DNA of 64,000 nt from positions 2,108,001-2,172,000 of the forward strand of contig NZ_BNJG01000002.1 of assembly GCF_016587375.1 (NCBI RefSeq), read 5' to 3'. Shown here piece after piece: positions 36,525 to 45,245 of the stretch. The translations under genes and the position numbers were made by a program. Numbering within the stretch: the stretch's first letter is position 1; every line of letters begins with the position of its first letter. The notes beneath the pieces were generated by a model. That model worked only from the letters and a program-made list of their open reading frames with translations, was not told the origin of the DNA and did not search any database. Origin of the DNA: Ktedonobacter robiniae (GTDB lineage Bacteria > Chloroflexota > Ktedonobacteria > Ktedonobacterales > Ktedonobacteraceae).

Positions 36525-36572
36525 GCCTTCAATGGGTGAGGTAGCCGCGCGGCTACCTCACCCATTGAAGGC
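36525..36572. repeat. 48-bp perfect palindrome at the transposase 3' end
   Basis: CCTTCAATGGGTGAGGTAGC with its exact complement and no loop. The transposase stop codon lies within it. As RNA or single-stranded DNA it would form a very stable hairpin. Confidence 0.9.
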
Positions 36573-37800
36573 CAACCTTACTGGCATCGTAACAGTCCTG
36601 AGTTTTGAGCAGGTGAACAGCGACGATGATCATTTTGCGCATCACGGCAACCAAAGCTGTGCCTTTTCTCACGCCACGACCTATCAGACGTTGATAGTAG
36701 TCCCTGAAGGGAGAGCATTTTTCATGCAGCGAGCGCAAGGCCGCCAGGTAGAGCAAGCGACGAACTCTTCCACTTCCTCGTTTGGAGAGCTTGCTTTGTC
36801 CTTTCCATTTCCCGCTCTGCTTGACCTGGATATCCAACCCGACATAGGCTACCACTTGATCCATACGGCTGAAGCGCTGCACATCCCCCAATTCGGCTCG
36901 CAACACCGCAACGGTCAGTGGTCCAAACTCGGCAACAGCCAGCAAGCGTTTTGCCTGGGGATCGTTGCTCAGCAACTGATCAATTTCCTGCTCCAGCTGA
37001 GCCAGATTGATGAGCGTATGCTCCAGCTGATCACACACAATCGAGAGACTTTTCGAGCGCGCCATCATCGCCACCCCGCTGGCAATCGACGTTTGAGCCA
37101 AGGCAAAAAGGGCTTGAGCAGTCGAACGGCCATAGTGATGGGGAGCCAACTCGTGCAAAAGGCGAGCCAGCGCATCGACTCCAGCTTCCACAATGGCCTG
37201 AGCACTGGGATAGCGCTTGAGGACCGCCAGAGCAGTGTGACGTGTTGGGTCAGCAAACACCTGCACAAATTCCGGGAACAACACGACCAGAAGCGCATGC
37301 AGTTCGTTTTTGTAGCGGACCCCATCCTCACTCAGTTGTTGCTGCAAGCGAAGCAGTTCGCGGTAGGTCCCAACCTGGTCATCGGGCAAGTAGCCAAAGC
37401 GGGCTTCTCCACTGAGCAAGACGCGTGCGATGGTGCCTGCATCCAGTTGATCCGTTTTGGCACGCAGGCCGCGTTGCTGGGCAAAGGCATGGACTTGAGC
37501 GGGATGCAACAGACAAAGCCGGTATCCAGCCTTGAGCAGGGCCTGCGAAAGGTTTTCTCCATATCGCGAGGTCGCTTCCAATCCCACGAGAATCGAGGTG
37601 GGATCACTCTTGAGGCTCGCAAGTTTCTCAAAGAGCCCGTCAAAGCCTGCTCGCGTATTGGCAAAAGTGGTTGGTTTGAAGACCTGCCGTTTCTCAGGGG
37701 TCAAACAGCACATGGCGCAGCTTTGGTTCCCAATGTCGATGCCAACCACGTAGCGAAGCGATGCTGGTTCTGGCGTCGGGGTAACGTTGCTCTTGGACAT
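36553..37800 (-). CDS. IS110-family transposase (element 2)
   Basis: The intact 415-residue DEDD recombinase has an N-terminal RuvC-like domain with YVVGIDIGNQS (Asp), VGLEATSRYGENL (Glu) and LRAKTDQLDAGTIA (Asp). A coiled-coil middle region follows, then a C-terminal domain with LLAVAEFGPLTVAVL, AYVGLDIQVKQSG and KRGSGRVRRLLYLAALRSL, which holds the catalytic serine. The stop codon falls inside a perfect 48-bp palindrome. It should act by RNA-guided recombination. Of four IS110 traces in the window, this and the one at 12020 are uninterrupted. Confidence 0.9.
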   Translation of the reverse strand: MSKSNVTPTPEPASLRYVVGIDIGNQSCAMCCLTPEKRQVFKPTTFANTRAGFDGLFEKLASLKSDPTSILVGLEATSRYGENLSQALLKAGYRLCLLHPAQVHAFAQQRGLRAKTDQLDAGTIARVLLSGEARFGYLPDDQVGTYRELLRLQQQLSEDGVRYKNELHALLVVLFPEFVQVFADPTRHTALAVLKRYPSAQAIVEAGVDALARLLHELAPHHYGRSTAQALFALAQTSIASGVAMMARSKSLSIVCDQLEHTLINLAQLEQEIDQLLSNDPQAKRLLAVAEFGPLTVAVLRAELGDVQRFSRMDQVVAYVGLDIQVKQSGKWKGQSKLSKRGSGRVRRLLYLAALRSLHEKCSPFRDYYQRLIGRGVRKGTALVAVMRKMIIVAVHLLKTQDCYDASKVGLQWVR

Positions 37801-38114
37801 GATCGCCCTTCCCCTTTCTCATGGCGTTGGTTCTCGCATACAAACCGATTCTCCTCACATGGTCACAACAGGAAGCCTGTCCTTTCAGGAGAAGCGAGAA
37901 CTCACACTGGATCGGTAGTCATCTCATCTGCAAGAGACGCTGCAACAAGCCCAATGGTCGTTTGCCATCCTGATGGACAGGGAGCCGTCTATTCACGGCG
38001 GTCACCGTTGGGATCAACAGGCCGCATGTTACCACTCAGGCTCTCCTGTTGGTTCCATCATCGAGAAGAGATGAGCGTTTGCCTACTCTCTTCTCTCCTA
38101 ACAATTAGTATATG

Positions 38115-38957
38115 AGTTACCCTGACGGCACTCCCCGTTTACATATCCCTGCCGGCAAAACCCGGCAAGAACGTTTGGTCCCCCTCAATCAGGAAGCGGC
38201 TGCTGCCATTCGTCTCGTGCAGACACTTCGCCCGAAGGAACGAGGGCTGCGTGATCGTCTAACAGGAGTTGAGACACGCTATCTTTTCATGCGCTTTGGT
38301 AAGCTGATTTCTCTGCACTACCTGTTTGAGTCGCCTCTGCAAGCAGTATGCACCCAGGCCAGACTGCTGACTGGGGATAACAAGGCAACAGTAACCCCTC
38401 ACCGCTTCCGCCATACGGTGGGGACACAACTCGCCAAGAAAGGCGCACGGCTACGCACGATCCAGAAGATCTTGGGCCATGAGAGTGCAACCATGTCGAT
38501 AGTGTACATTGGCATTACGGATGAGGATGTTCGGCAAGACTATCAGGCCGTCCTTGGTCCAGGTGCTATCATTGCAGGCCCTGGTGCGCAACGGGTCAAA
38601 TCGGGTGAACTGGCTGCAGAAGAAGTAAGCTGGTTGACAAGCAACTTTTTCAAAACGGAGTTGGAACTGGGCCACTGCCTGCGTCTTCCCCAAGAAGGTC
38701 CCTGCGAGTGCGATCTGTATCTCACCTGCGCAAAATTCGTGACATCGCCAGAATATGCGCCCCGGCTACGCCAACGTCGTCGAATGGAACAGGAGCTCGT
38801 CGAGGATGCTATCCAGCACGGGTGGCAACGCGAGATCGAGCGCCATCAATGTGCGATTCAACGTCTAGAGCCGTTGCTTACTGATCTCGGTGAACCGCTT
38901 GACGGACCTGCGGCAACTGACTACAATGACAGACAAGATAAAGAAACTGCTCCATGA
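38115..38957 (+). pseudogene. Large tyrosine recombinase of set 2, 3' part
   Basis: The C-terminal 280 residues: TPHRFRHTVGTQLAKKG (H-x-x-R), KILGHESATMSIVYIGITDE (His and Tyr), then a cysteine-containing block GPCECDLYLTCAKF and a helical tail. The frame is joined to 35137-36369 when the IS110 element is removed. A stray ATG at 38112 comes from the insertion itself. Confidence 0.85.
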
Positions 38958-38969
38958 GAGGACTTGCTC

Positions 38970-39461
38970 ATGTTTCAATTCAACGTGAAGTCACGCATCT
39001 CATTCACACTTAACGTGCTCGCCGAATACCACCAGTTTTATCTACAAGATGAGCAGACAGAAACGGATACCCCTGATGATTGGGGAGAGCAATTAGCCAC
39101 TCAGATGATTGCAGTAGATCCTGGAATCATTGGGATTGCGACAGCACGAAACATGAGGGTTCCTCTCCGAGTCGATCTCTTCGATGTTCGACCAAATGGT
39201 GATATCGACTTATGGGATCATGTTACAGAGGCGAGCCTGGACGTTCCTTCTGGCCAGATCGTGATTGCAGGGAGTATGGACTACATTCCTGATGCCAAGC
39301 GGCTTTCAGTGGCACCTGGAAGTTACCGCGTTCGTGTCTACTATGGCGGATTAGACACGTTGAGCGAGGACGGACTAGAGGGAGAGGATCAGTACTATGT
39401 CGTTATCTGGCCTGAAAAAAACAGCGCTCCCGAAATCCTGAAAAAATGGTCTTCCCTTTGA
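38970..39461 (+). CDS. Hypothetical protein next to the recombinase set
   Basis: About 163 residues. It looks like a compact beta-rich cytoplasmic protein (ISFTLNVLAEYHQFYLQD, GIATARNMRVPLRVDLFD, GSYRVRVYYGG, QYYVVIWPEK) without signal peptide or membrane helix. It begins 12 bases after the recombinase gene with a GAGAGG element before the ATG, so it was probably cotranscribed with it. The overall strand pattern loosely recalls ComJ-type nuclease inhibitors, but I cannot claim homology. It could be the third gene of the Tn554-like set or cargo. Confidence 0.6.
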   Translation: MFQFNVKSRISFTLNVLAEYHQFYLQDEQTETDTPDDWGEQLATQMIAVDPGIIGIATARNMRVPLRVDLFDVRPNGDIDLWDHVTEASLDVPSGQIVIAGSMDYIPDAKRLSVAPGSYRVRVYYGGLDTLSEDGLEGEDQYYVVIWPEKNSAPEILKKWSSL

Positions 39462-39482
39462 TCAGGACTGCACCTTTCGACA

Positions 39483-41040
39483 CTAGGAAGTGTCTACATA
39501 AAACATATATCCCCCACCAATTTTACGTAATAAAATAAGATGTGTGGTATAGTCCAAGAACTGGACAATAGCGAGAGGTACAACACCGGAACGCCAAAGA
39601 TACCAACGGAGAATATAATGCTCCACCACAACATTCCCACCAAAGCCAAAGAAAAAAGCATATGCAAAGTAGAGCGTGAATACAACAGTAAACGCAGCAC
39701 TCAGTACGGGCCACGACGCAAGTTGGCCGATTAAACCAAAAGCAAGCGCGCAGGCAATTCCACTGCCTATCCCAGCGCAAGGTCCAAAAAGCAGAGCTGC
39801 TCGTAAGCCATGGCGAGCTGAAAGCACAATTCCAACATTTGGATAGTTATGTTGATGCACTGGCATAACATCACTTGACCAGAGGTCTTTGATCATTGCC
39901 GTCAATAAAATTGCCAATCCACTAACCACGCCAATGATGATCCCATATGCCAGACCATACCGCAGACCGTACATCCATCCGTGAAAAAGAGCACTCATGC
40001 TCCCCAAGAAAATAACCCCCCAAAGAGCATAAAAAGAGCCGACAGCCAACGCATTTCGCCCATTTTCCCATGCCCCTGATCGCAAAGCGGGCCAGGACCA
40101 CGACACAACCTCGACGGGTGTAATAACCTCTTCTCCTCCAGGTCCATGAAAGAACTCAAAGCCATCATGAACTCGCACGACCCAAAAACTCATTAACCAT
40201 GATGCCAACAGCATAACAATACCATACTCAACAGCTTGCCCCAAATGCTCACCCTGAGCCGTGTACATGATCACAAAAGCGCTGGCAGCGAGTACACCAA
40301 CAACAAATCTATTCACCATCGAAGACTGGAAAAAAGGACGACGAACTCTCTTCCTCCCTTTCCCTTCTCCATGAACCACATCTCTTTCTCCTTCTCCACG
40401 GATGAAAGTAAAGAACTGAACCAAGAAAAACACAATAAAAGAGGTTAGCAACGCTAAGCCCAACCCTTGAATGATGCCACCGTTACCATCACCACCTGCT
40501 GGAGCAGCAAAGCGAAAGAGAAACCCCGAAACACTACCTACGAGGACAAAGGCCACCAACCCATAGCGGCACGCTTGCCAAATACCTCGAAACAACCGCT
40601 GCGGGGGCAATTTTTGCCGATAAACCAGGAAAACCACAGGTACCGAGATAACAGCCCACATCGCCTCCAGGCTTGCTGTTCCCTGAAAAATACCACCTAG
40701 ACCCAGCGACATCCATCCCAGAATATCACGACTACTGACAACAAACGGGAACCCCTGAGTCCTCACATTGGGACCTCGTAAACAAGCAGTAAAAAAATAG
40801 GATATTATGATCTGCAAGCCAAAGACACAGCGCGAAACAGCACTGCGATACCGAATACGATACTCCTCTGCAATCCAATCGGGCTGGATCTGCTCAACAT
40901 AAAACTCAGCCTGGTTCTTCTCACACATCTGACGCGCCAACCATGATAACCCAGCAATTACTCGCTTTACCGAATACTTCCTCGAACCCCTTGCAAGAAC
41001 GCGTTCAACATAGCGATCAAACACAATATGACGGCGCTCC
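39483..41040 (-). pseudogene. NACHT-type STAND NTPase with membrane domain, 3' part
   Basis: The C-terminal ~520 residues of a NACHT-family protein. The first part (ERRHIVFDRYVERVLARG, then LSWLARQMCEKNQAEFY and QPDWI) is the region that follows the NACHT ATPase core. The remainder is a multi-helix membrane domain with some ten hydrophobic segments. The N-terminal portion lies at 44720-45190, separated by the IS1182-family element. Joined across one copy of TCTAG the frame reads continuously. Such proteins are candidate signal or stress sensors, some in phage defence. The Walker A end is missing, so the gene is dead. Confidence 0.8.
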
Positions 41041-41125
41041 TCTAGAGCATCGGTCGAGTAATCGTGAAAGCACTCCAATGAGTTCCGCATGGTCTTCCAA
41101 CAGCGCCAAAAAAATGGAGTCGCAT

Positions 41126-41608
41126 TTAGCTCTCCTCTTGTTTCCCCAACTGCGAAGCCATGAACTCCTGGGTGCGCTGAGCCGATCGGGTCAGAAAATT
41201 CGCGATGGTCGCCAGTTGCTCGTCGCTGTAGATGTCCAGCATCTCGTGAAACGCCTCCTGCACGGAATAAAACATTCGATCCAGCTCGGCGAGCCGTTCC
41301 TGGTTGGGCTCTACAATGACCCGGCGCCGGTCATGGGGATCTCGCACCCGGCGCACCATCCCTTTGCTCTCCAGCCGGTCCAGTAGGCCGGTGACGGAAG
41401 GGGTGGTCAGGCCGGTGTGGGCCGCAATTTCCCCGGCTGTCAGGGGACCACGCTTTCCGAGCAGAGAAAGCGTCTTTTCTTCGGTGGCTCCGAGCCCAAC
41501 TTGCTCAGCCATCTTGGTGTGGAAAAAGACCGCCAGCGTACTGCTTTCACGGCTGGCCTGCGTCACTGCTTCAATTAGACGCTCCCGATGTTCCGGGTGA
41601 CTTGACAT
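41126..41608 (-). CDS. MarR-family repressor, passenger of the IS1182 element
   Basis: The 160-residue winged-helix protein has a classic MarR core: LSLLGKRGPLTAGEIAAHTG, then PSVTGLLDRLESKGMVRRVR as recognition helix and DPHDRRRVIVEPN as wing with the characteristic D-x-R-D/R pattern. It lies divergent to the FAD monooxygenase with a 17-bp inverted repeat between them, so it most likely represses that gene and itself until an inducing drug or aromatic compound binds. Its stop is 80 bases from the left end of the element. Confidence 0.9.
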   Translation of the reverse strand: MSSHPEHRERLIEAVTQASRESSTLAVFFHTKMAEQVGLGATEEKTLSLLGKRGPLTAGEIAAHTGLTTPSVTGLLDRLESKGMVRRVRDPHDRRRVIVEPNQERLAELDRMFYSVQEAFHEMLDIYSDEQLATIANFLTRSAQRTQEFMASQLGKQEES

Positions 41609-41629
41609 AGGTACTCTCCTCGGTTATAT

Positions 41630-41677
41630 TTAGGTGAAGCTAATATCTAGCTAAAACTAAATATTAGTTTCACCTAA
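41630..41677. promoter_or_regulatory. MarR operator between marR and the monooxygenase gene
   Basis: TTAGGTGAAGCTAATAT (41630-41646) and the reversed ATATTAGTTTCACCTAA (41661-41677) form a 17-bp inverted repeat with one mismatch. Each arm is itself partly palindromic. It lies 22 bases before the marR start and 81 before the monooxygenase start, ideal for control of both. Confidence 0.7.
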
Positions 41678-41757
41678 TCTATTCTATCACAAGGCAGGAT
41701 GACCTGGCGAGTTCGCGTACCAGATCCTTGCCTGAAAGTCTACCCAGGAGAAAGAAC

Positions 41758-42984
41758 ATGATGACATCCAAGAAGAAGAAGAAAGCGCTCATCGTCGGAG
41801 GCGGCGTGGCTGGTCCAGCAACAGCCCTGGCCCTCCAGCGTGTCGGGATTGAGGCGACGGTTTGTGAAGCAGAGGATCAGTTCACTCGCTATCGCGGCTC
41901 ATTTCTCGTGGTAGCCAGGAACGGCGTCAATGCGTTGCGCACCCTCGATGCCTTTGAGCCAGCTCTGGCGCGTGGCTTTTGGGTGGCGCACATGGAGCTA
42001 CGCAGCGGATCGGGCAGGCGTCTGGGTGAGTTGGGCGCCAATTCTGGCGGGCTGGCCATTGAACGGGGAGAGCTGGCCGCTACCCTGCGTAACGAAGCCA
42101 TTCGGCGCGGGATCACCTTTCAGACCGGTAAGCGGCTCCTGGACGCTCAGAGCACCCCACAGGGAGTCACGGTGCAGTTTGCCGATGGAACAACAGAACG
42201 CTCCGACCTGCTCATCGGCGCTGACGGCATTCACTCCCGCGTGCGTACCCTCATTGACCCGCAGGCACCGGCTCCCCAGTTTACCGGCCTGGTTGGCACG
42301 GGGGGGCTCGCCCGGCTAGCCCAGCCCCTGCCAATTCCGCCCCCTCCAGAGACCTTCCTGTTCGCTTTTGGCAGGCGCGCTTTCTTCGGCTGGATTCCTG
42401 CTCCTTCAGGAGAGATCTACTGGTTCACCAATATGCCCCAGGCCAGGGAACCCAAGCGGCAGGAACTGGCCGCCATCTCACGGGAGGATCGGAGACAGCA
42501 GTTGCTCTCCCTTTTCGCTGATGATACCTTCCCGGCCTGTGATCTGATCCGCCAGACAGCAGCTTCGGACGGCTTCCAGCCAACTATCCTGCACATTCTG
42601 CGACACGTCCCGGTCTGGCATCGCCACACCATGGTGTTAGTTGGCGACGCGGTGCACGGGACCACGACCAGTTCGGGTCAGGGTGCCTCCCTTGCACTGG
42701 AAGATAGTCTGGAGCTGGCCAGATGCCTGCGCGATACATCTGATGTGCAGCAAGCCTTTAGTGTATATGAACAACTCCGCCGTCCCCGCGTCGAGCGGGT
42801 CGCCAGCATGGGCAGAAGAGGGACGCAAGCCAAGGTCGCAGGGCCACTGCTGCGTCGTTTTCAAGATCTGGTCATGCCGCTTGCCCTCAAGCTCTTTCTT
42901 CACCCGGAAAAAGAGAGCTGGCTCTACGACTATCAGATCGATTTAAATGAACCTGTCAGCTGTGAGATACTGACGACTCCCTAA
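41758..42984 (+). CDS. FAD-dependent aromatic/polyketide monooxygenase, passenger of the IS1182 element
   Basis: The 408-residue class A flavoprotein monooxygenase has a Rossmann motif KALIVGGGVAGPATALALQR, then GVTVQFADGTTERSDLLIGADG with the DG motif (~150-172), and the second FAD motif VLVGDAVHGTTTSSGQGASLALED (near residues 298-320). This layout is shared by PHBH-like hydroxylases and TetX-like antibiotic-inactivating monooxygenases. AGGAGAAAG lies upstream of the ATG at 41758. With a divergent MarR repressor and a mobile carrier, a detoxification or resistance role is the natural inference. The substrate is unproven. Confidence 0.85.
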   Translation: MMTSKKKKKALIVGGGVAGPATALALQRVGIEATVCEAEDQFTRYRGSFLVVARNGVNALRTLDAFEPALARGFWVAHMELRSGSGRRLGELGANSGGLAIERGELAATLRNEAIRRGITFQTGKRLLDAQSTPQGVTVQFADGTTERSDLLIGADGIHSRVRTLIDPQAPAPQFTGLVGTGGLARLAQPLPIPPPPETFLFAFGRRAFFGWIPAPSGEIYWFTNMPQAREPKRQELAAISREDRRQQLLSLFADDTFPACDLIRQTAASDGFQPTILHILRHVPVWHRHTMVLVGDAVHGTTTSSGQGASLALEDSLELARCLRDTSDVQQAFSVYEQLRRPRVERVASMGRRGTQAKVAGPLLRRFQDLVMPLALKLFLHPEKESWLYDYQIDLNEPVSCEILTTP

Positions 42985-43129
42985 CATCCAGGCACGATTG
43001 GGACCAGTTTCTCTGCCTCAAGCTCGGCGCCTGCGCGCTCTCCCCATGCCCAACAGCGTTCGAGAGCGAGCAGGAGCCAGGGGCAGGAGATCCGACTGCC
43101 GAGAAGACAGAAGCAAGGAGAGCAGAACC

Positions 43130-44704
43130 ATGCGACCTCCCCTTTGGCACCCACCCATGGCATGCTCATTCGCAGAACAAACGATCATCACGCACATCAA
43201 GCGAGCGAAATTGTTTGCTTTTCTCCGTGAGCACCGCCATAAACTCTTTGATGACGCTTTTCAAGAAGAACTTGCGGCACTCTATGCACCAGGTCGCCGT
43301 GGGCACCCTCCCATTCCGCCAGCACAATTAGCCCTCGCTACCATTCTCCAGGCGTACACAGGTGTTTCGGATGATGAAGTGATTGAAGCGACCCTCATGG
43401 ACCGTCGCTGGCAGTTAGTGCTCGACTGTCTGGATACCGAGCAGGCTCCATTCAGCAAAGGCACGTTCGCCGCCTTTCGAGGGCGTCTCATCGACGCCCA
43501 GATGGATCGACGGCTCATCGAACGGGCGATCGAGATTGCTGGCCACAACCAGGAGTTTGGATCACGAGCCTTACGCGCAGCATTGGACAGCAGCCCATTA
43601 TGGGGAGCGGGCCGAGTCGAAGACACATTCAATCTGGTAGGGCACGCGCTCAAAAAGGTTCTGCACGTGGTGGCTGACCAGCAGGAGCGAGATCTGGTCG
43701 AAATAGCGAAGGAGGCAGGAGCAGAGCTAATCTGTGGGAGTAGCTTAAAGGCGGCGTTGGACCACGATTGGGATCAACAAATCCAGAAAGATGAGGCGTT
43801 GGCGCTGGTTTTGAACGTGTTACAAGCCGTAGAAACCTGGGTGCAGACCCTGCAACAGGAAGAAGCGCAACTGGCTCAGTTGTCTCTTTCAGTTGCACAG
43901 CAAGTCAAAGCGCAAGATGTAGAAGTCGATGAGAAGGGGAAGGCAAGTCTGATCAAAGGCGTGGCAAAAGATCGGTGCATCAGCGTCGAAGACTCCGAGA
44001 TGCGTCATGGTCGCAAAAGTCGCAGTGTGCGTGTAGATGGATACAAGCGGCACGTACTCCACGACCTGGATAGCGGCCTTATCCGCGCAGTCGGGATCAC
44101 TCCTGCCAATACGCCCGAAGCCAGTGTGACCGAAGCGATCAGTGAAGATCTGGAGCAGCAAGAAGTCTGTTTAAAAGAATTGCACATTGATCGGGCATAT
44201 TTGAGTAGCCATCTGGTACGCGAGCGCGGTAATGATCTGCAGGTGTATTGTAAAGCTTGGCCCGTACGCTCAGGCAAGCACTTTCACAAGCAGGTATTTA
44301 CCCTCGATTGGGACCGGCAGATCATTCGTTGTCCGGCTGGGCAAGAAATGCCCTTTGCACCTAGTGGGACCGTCCACTTTCCCAAAGATACCTGCGCTCA
44401 GTGCCCGTTAAAAGCTCAATGCACAACCAGCACAAAAGGGCGCAGCGTGCGTATTCACCCAGACGAAGCCTTGCTCATTGAATTGCGAGAGCGTCAGCAG
44501 ACCTCACAAGGACGCGCTCAACTTCGAGAACGGGTGGCGGTTGAGCATACCCTGGCCCATATTGGCTGGTGGCAAGGACGGCGGGCGCGTTATCGTGGCA
44601 TACGTAAGAATCTCTTCGATATCCGCCGCTGCGCCGTCGTCCACAATCTGCATGTTCTGGCTCGTTCCCATCTGCTTCAAGCTGATCTTCAGAACGCTGT
44701 GTGA
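43130..44704 (+). CDS. IS1182-family DDE transposase
   Basis: The intact 524-residue transposase starts MRPPLWHPPMACSFAEQTII and has the N-terminal DUF772-type region (LYAPGRRGHPPIPPAQLALA, SDDEVIEATLMDRRWQL). The DDE core follows (ALDSSPLWGAGRVEDTFNL, DGYKRHVLHDLDSGLIRAVG, LHIDRAYLSS), then a cysteine cluster CAQCPLKAQC and the C-terminal ERVAVEHTLAHIGWWQGRRA with Glu. An AAGGAG site precedes the ATG at 43130. A degraded 5' relative is at 4600-4770. It is the transposase that moves the passenger-bearing element. Confidence 0.9.
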   Translation: MRPPLWHPPMACSFAEQTIITHIKRAKLFAFLREHRHKLFDDAFQEELAALYAPGRRGHPPIPPAQLALATILQAYTGVSDDEVIEATLMDRRWQLVLDCLDTEQAPFSKGTFAAFRGRLIDAQMDRRLIERAIEIAGHNQEFGSRALRAALDSSPLWGAGRVEDTFNLVGHALKKVLHVVADQQERDLVEIAKEAGAELICGSSLKAALDHDWDQQIQKDEALALVLNVLQAVETWVQTLQQEEAQLAQLSLSVAQQVKAQDVEVDEKGKASLIKGVAKDRCISVEDSEMRHGRKSRSVRVDGYKRHVLHDLDSGLIRAVGITPANTPEASVTEAISEDLEQQEVCLKELHIDRAYLSSHLVRERGNDLQVYCKAWPVRSGKHFHKQVFTLDWDRQIIRCPAGQEMPFAPSGTVHFPKDTCAQCPLKAQCTTSTKGRSVRIHPDEALLIELRERQQTSQGRAQLRERVAVEHTLAHIGWWQGRRARYRGIRKNLFDIRRCAVVHNLHVLARSHLLQADLQNAV

Positions 44705-44719
44705 TTTCTTGACCGGCGT

Positions 44720-45190
44720 TCTAGTGTAGAAGCCGCAAGCACATCATCAAGCGAAAGACCAGTATACGCCTGGATGATGACACTCAACATCAGTGGCGTC
44801 GCTACCATCTCTGCAAGCCCCTGATCACGTTGCAGAGCAGCACGTAAGGAAGCTGCTGCCTCCCCTTGACGCTCAAGATACGTATCAATCTGCTCTGAAG
44901 AGAGCGCTTCCAGAAGAACTGCATCGCCAAGAACAAGTTTCACGGCCATCTCGTTGTAGTCGCCTGTTCGGCAACACACGACAATTGGGAGTAATCCATG
45001 CTCCTGCCGATACTTATTAATAGCAGCAACACAGGCAGGACGATCTTGCGGATCAACTTCGTCTAAACCATCAAGCAACGGCAATATACAGTCCTGCTCA
45101 ATCCACGACCGCGCCAGTCGCAACGGGACTTGATACTTCTCATTCAGCTCACTGACTAACCAATCAACAAGCAGCCCTTTCTTGCCAGCC
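44720..45190 (-). pseudogene. NACHT-type STAND NTPase, central part
   Basis: The minus strand reads GKKGLLVDWLVSELNEKYQV, then the Walker B block ILPLLDGLDEVDPQDR, VVCCRTGDYNEMAVKL, EALSSEQIDTYLERQG and MLSVIIQAYTGLSLDDVLA, all typical of the NACHT ATPase core. It stops at the TCTAG junction with the IS1182 element and continues at 41040. Upstream of about 45190 the NACHT pattern ends abruptly, with a stop in frame, so the Walker A region has been lost. The fragment abuts the decayed reductase-like gene on the opposite strand. Confidence 0.8.
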
Positions 45191-45245
45191 CAAGAAGCCG
45201 CTCATACGGGCCTGGCACCAGGGACGTCCAGCGCTGACCACCATT

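Larger units (their letters stand above)
36368..38114 (-). mobile_element. IS110-family element 2 inserted in the large recombinase gene
   Basis: Removing about 1.75 kb restores the recombinase frame. The left junction reads TTGGATAG and the right one GAGTTACC, so an AG dinucleotide is shared and the ends are uncertain by a base or two. No terminal inverted repeats, as expected for IS110. The transposase gene and a 48-bp palindrome lie inside. Confidence 0.75.
41046..44719 (+). mobile_element. IS1182-family element carrying a MarR repressor and an FAD monooxygenase
   Basis: The 3,674-bp element is flanked by TCTAG on both sides (41041-41045 and 44720-44724). Its ends are imperfect inverted repeats: AGCATCGGTCGAGTAATCGT at the left and, reversed, ACGCCGGTCAAGAAATCACA at the right. 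Inside are marR (minus strand), the monooxygenase (plus) and the transposase (plus). Removing it with one TCTAG restores ASTLEERRHIVF in the NACHT gene. It is therefore a transporter-IS-like unit with two passenger genes. Confidence 0.8.
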
